Source: Azospirillum oryzae (GTDB taxonomy: Bacteria; Pseudomonadota; Alphaproteobacteria; Azospirillales; Azospirillaceae). From it: a stretch of DNA of 64,000 nt. The notes beneath the pieces are model-generated. The model did not search any database. It had not been told where the DNA came from and worked only from the letters and a program-made list of their open reading frames with translations. Positions 61,731-64,000 of the stretch are shown one piece after another (position 1 is the first letter of the stretch; each line of letters starts with the position of its first letter). The stretch is taken from the NCBI RefSeq assembly GCF_900177515.1, contig NZ_FXAK01000001.1, positions 124,001 to 188,000 on the forward strand, in the 5' to 3' direction. The position numbers were made by a program, and so were the translations under genes.

Positions 61731-62174
61731 ATGACGCTCGACCAGCTCGACGAGAAGCTCATCACCCTGCTGCGCCACGACGGCCGCCGCAGCATCTCCG
61801 ACCTCGCCATCGAACTGAGCGTGTCGCGGGCGACCGTGCGCTCGCGGATGGAGCGGCTGGAAAGCTCCGGCATCATCACCGGCTACACCGTGATCCTGCG
61901 CGCCGACACGGTGGAGGCGCCGGTGCGCGGCATCATGCTGATCGAGGTGGAGGGGCAGGCGACCGACCGCGTGGTGCGGACGCTCAGCGGCTTTCCCGAG
62001 ATCATGGAGATCCACAGCACCAACGGGCGCTGGGATCTGATCGTCGAGCTGTCGGCCGCCAGCCTGCCGGAATTCGACGGGGTACTGCGCCGCATCCGGC
62101 TTATTCCCGGCATCACCACCAGCGAGACGAATCTTCTGCTGAACACCCCGCGCAGCACCCGCGCCCGGCTGTAG
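61731..62174 (+). CDS. Lrp/AsnC family transcriptional regulator
   Basis: This 147-residue protein has an N-terminal HTH (LDEKLITLLRHDGRRSISDLAIELSVSRATVRSRMERLESSGIITGY) and a C-terminal RAM ligand-binding domain (VRGIMLIEVEG, EIMEIHSTNGRWDLIVEL, TSETNLLLNT). The position divergent from arginase and ornithine cyclodeaminase suggests activation of those genes in response to arginine or ornithine, as known for PutR/ArgR-type Lrp proteins in alphaproteobacteria. The upstream region contains a TGACA-AA-TGTCA site. Confidence 0.9.
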   Translation: MTLDQLDEKLITLLRHDGRRSISDLAIELSVSRATVRSRMERLESSGIITGYTVILRADTVEAPVRGIMLIEVEGQATDRVVRTLSGFPEIMEIHSTNGRWDLIVELSAASLPEFDGVLRRIRLIPGITTSETNLLLNTPRSTRARL

Positions 62175-62379
62175 CGTGTCCGCCTCCCGGATTTCCGATC
62201 CCCGACAGTCAGCAATCCCAACCGGCTACGCCATGGAACGCAGGGGGCCTGTCCAACGCGGGGGGCTGGCGACCGGGACCGCCGGCGTGCCTTTCCTCAC
62301 GACCCGCCATTTTATGGCGCACTTCCTGCAATGAAAAGCTGGGACGGCGGGGGCCGTCAGCCTTCATTGGAGGAGCGCG

Positions 62380-62922
62380 ATGTCCGATCAGACCCTGTCC
62401 ACGCGATACTCGATCAAAGATTTGCAACCGATTGACATGTCGAAGGTCAAAGCAATCAAGCTCTCCGAAGCGCCGGAGGAGCAGTTTCAGAACTTCGTAC
62501 GATCAACGGAGTCGATACTGAAGAACAGCCACATGATCATGCCCAACACGGCCGGCAACCCGGCGTATCAGGATTACGCACGGGTCATGGTGAACGGCAA
62601 GGAGGTCGCCCGGTTGGAAAACAACGGCATGTTGGAGCCCTCCAACAGTCTTGCGGTCAAGCTGGACGGGCTTATTCCCAACCAATCGGCGAAGGGCGGC
62701 ACCGGTCCAGAGTTGGCGAAGCTCCGCGCAGAGACCATCGCCCGCTTGCTCGGCGGCTCTGTGGTCATGGCGGATACGGCGATGACGCAGGCGCGCTATG
62801 ACGCCTTGCCGCCGCTGACGCCAAAAGTGGATTACGAGGCGATGCGACAGGATCCGATGTATCTGGCTCTTCAGGAAACCAAAAAAGCCCGCCTCTTGTT
62901 CCTGGCCCAGCAACTGGCGTGA
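62380..62922 (+). CDS. hypothetical protein, atypical composition
   Basis: This is a 180-residue soluble protein (MSDQTLSTRYSIKDLQPIDM) that I do not recognise. The first half is polar with many Ser, Asn, Gln and Lys residues (EQFQNFVRSTESILKNSHMIMPNTAG). It shows no signal peptide or membrane helix, and a helical C-terminus (LALQETKKARLLFLAQQL). A good GGAGG ribosome site stands before the ATG, and the reading frame is clean. Third-position GC is lower than in neighbours (codons such as TTG, AAA and CAG are frequent), which suggests recent acquisition. It has no operon partner. Confidence 0.75.
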   Translation: MSDQTLSTRYSIKDLQPIDMSKVKAIKLSEAPEEQFQNFVRSTESILKNSHMIMPNTAGNPAYQDYARVMVNGKEVARLENNGMLEPSNSLAVKLDGLIPNQSAKGGTGPELAKLRAETIARLLGGSVVMADTAMTQARYDALPPLTPKVDYEAMRQDPMYLALQETKKARLLFLAQQLA

Positions 62923-63061
62923 AGGTGCCGGCCGGACGATTTTGCCGGGTCAACTTTTCCGGGAAAATGGCGCGTTCCCCATTGTTGTGGGCAAGGACAC
63001 AAGGCGCGGCGATCCATGCTATCCTGCCGTCCGACCTCGACCGCACCAGCAACCGGACGAC

Positions 63062-63862
63062 ATGACCACCGCCTTCAGCGACCAGGACCGCCTCATCCCC
63101 ATCCACACCGGCGCAGGCTCCGGCCGCCTCTATGTGAAGGACTGGACCCCGGACACGGAGTCCGCCGGCACCCACCCGCCGATCCTGCTGCTCCACGATT
63201 CGCTGGGCTGCGTCGATCTGTGGCGCAGCTTCCCGGCCAGCCTTGCCGCCGCGACGGCGCGGCGGGTCGTCGCCTATGACCGCCTCGGCTTCGGGCGTTC
63301 CGATCCCCATCCCGGCGCCCTGCCCCGCGATTTCGTCGCGGCGGAGGCGCGGGAGGTCGTTCCCCTTCTGCTCGACCATCTCGGCATCGGCGATTTCGTC
63401 GTCTGCGGCCACAGCGTCGGCGGCGGCATGGCGGTGGAGACGGCGGCGCGCTTCCCCGACCGCTGCCGGGCGCTGGTGACCATCGCCGCGCAGGCTTTCG
63501 TCGAGGAGCGGACACTCGACGGCATCCGCGAGGCGAAGCAGGGCTTCCAGGATCCGGCGCAGCTCGCCCGGCTGGCGAGATACCAGGGTGACAAGGCGCG
63601 CTGGGCAGTCGATGCCTGGACCGAAAGCTGGCTGTCCCCCGCCTTCGCGGACTGGACTCTCGACGTGCCGCTGTCGCAGGTCCGCTGCCCGGTGCTGGCC
63701 CTGCACGGCGACCGCGACGAATACGGGTCGGCCGAGCACCCCGCCCGCATCGCCGCCGGACGCGGCACCGTCCGCCTCCTGCCCGACACCGGCCACGTCC
63801 CCCATCGCGAGTGCGAGGACGAGGTGGTCGAAGCGATCCGGGCCTTCCTGTCGGAAGCCTGA
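63062..63862 (+). CDS. alpha/beta hydrolase
   Basis: This 266-residue cytoplasmic enzyme has an oxyanion loop LLLHDSLGCVDLW, a YDRLGFGRSD segment, nucleophile Ser118 in CGHSVGGGMA, the acidic residue in ALHGDRDEYG and the catalytic histidine in LPDTGHVPH. It belongs to the large esterase/lactonase/haloperoxidase group, and its substrate is unknown. The first ATG after the upstream 139-base gap gives the standard N-terminus. The only downstream feature is the convergent truncated coding region. Confidence 0.85.
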   Translation: MTTAFSDQDRLIPIHTGAGSGRLYVKDWTPDTESAGTHPPILLLHDSLGCVDLWRSFPASLAAATARRVVAYDRLGFGRSDPHPGALPRDFVAAEAREVVPLLLDHLGIGDFVVCGHSVGGGMAVETAARFPDRCRALVTIAAQAFVEERTLDGIREAKQGFQDPAQLARLARYQGDKARWAVDAWTESWLSPAFADWTLDVPLSQVRCPVLALHGDRDEYGSAEHPARIAAGRGTVRLLPDTGHVPHRECEDEVVEAIRAFLSEA

Positions 63863-63881
63863 CGCAGCCGAACCGGCGCAC

Positions 63882-64000
63882 CTAACCGGCCGGGCCGGTG
63901 CCTGCCACGCGGTCGCGCTCGGCCCGCAAGGCAGCGAGCTTCGATTCCAGCTTGCCGATCTTGCGGTCGAGCTTGCGCAGACGTTTGCGCGGCGCCTTCC
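63882..64000 (-). CDS. C-terminal tail of an unidentified basic coiled-coil protein (partial)
   Basis: The last 39 codons of a minus-strand frame that enters from the right edge are visible. They contain a highly basic heptad-like stretch (KRLRKLDRKIGKLESKL, AALRAERDRVA) and the ending GTGPAG before a TAG stop. Codon use and the absence of other plausible frames support a real gene. The piece is too short to identify. It is convergent with the alpha/beta hydrolase. Confidence 0.5.
   Translation of the reverse strand, partial: KAPRKRLRKLDRKIGKLESKLAALRAERDRVAGTGPAG

Overview
The window is very GC-rich (clearly above 65%), densely coded on both strands, and contains no rRNA, tRNA, CRISPR array, insertion sequence or phage gene that I can recognise. 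The gene content (DctA/DctB/DctD dicarboxylate uptake, many sensor kinases, FixJ-type response regulators, a KaiC-like ATPase, LysR/ROK/GntR-controlled sugar and amino-acid modules) fits a soil or plant-associated alphaproteobacterium. Azospirillum or a close relative is my best guess, but this is inference from gene content and composition, since no phylogenetic marker is present. It looks like chromosome or a chromid-type replicon.

Layout. 1-5268: a truncated acyl-CoA ligase, an aldo/keto reductase with a divergent LysR regulator, an M48 lipoprotein peptidase and a YbfB-type MFS transporter. 5219-14111 (minus strand): a signalling island with three sensor kinases (two of them hybrid), a KaiC-like double ATPase, a FixJ-type regulator and a stand-alone receiver. 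14305-21955: scattered metabolic genes with local regulators: FAD disulfide oxidoreductase, TetR plus MFS, LysR plus zinc-type oxidoreductase, GNAT, hydroxypyruvate isomerase and a MOSC protein. 22198-26738: the dicarboxylate module dctA-dctB-dctD, with a good sigma-54 promoter and tandem upstream sites before dctA. 26763-27595: a zeta-like kinase with a small overlapping partner, probably a toxin-antitoxin pair. 27713-29026: an amidase.

29144-40504 is a complete amino-sugar and glucose PTS locus: nagE (EIICB), murQ, nagR (GntR/UTRA), a HAD phosphatase, nagA, a NagB-II type SIS deaminase, a ptsG-like EIICB with an extra degenerate B domain, and an EIIA-HPr-EI fusion that can feed both transporters. 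Together they would import and phosphorylate GlcNAc and glucose, convert MurNAc-6-P to GlcNAc-6-P, deacetylate it, and deaminate it to fructose-6-P. A perfect-arm NagR-type operator lies before the nagB-II/nagA operon.

40521-46205 holds a stand-alone type I secretion-like ABC membrane domain without ATPase, divergent from a DUF6502/DUF5666-lipoprotein pair, and a chemoreceptor. 46224-53720 is a ROK regulator divergent from an RbsABC-like importer, followed by a TIM-barrel sugar isomerase and a Gfo/Idh/MocA oxidoreductase; this is a candidate pathway for an oxidised sugar, glycoside or polyol. 54069-59520 is a same-strand run (Tat alpha/beta hydrolase, YcaC-like hydrolase, XapX protein, Tat amidohydrolase with a Cys/His-rich tail, DoxX, DUF1275). 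59557-62174 is arginase plus ornithine cyclodeaminase with a divergent Lrp regulator. The window ends with an orphan hypothetical, an alpha/beta hydrolase and the C-terminal tail of a truncated basic coiled-coil protein.

A family of GC-rich intergenic palindromes (33285, 47452, 51299, 53722, 58292) is scattered through the right half. Its two best copies are near-identical over about 100 bases.
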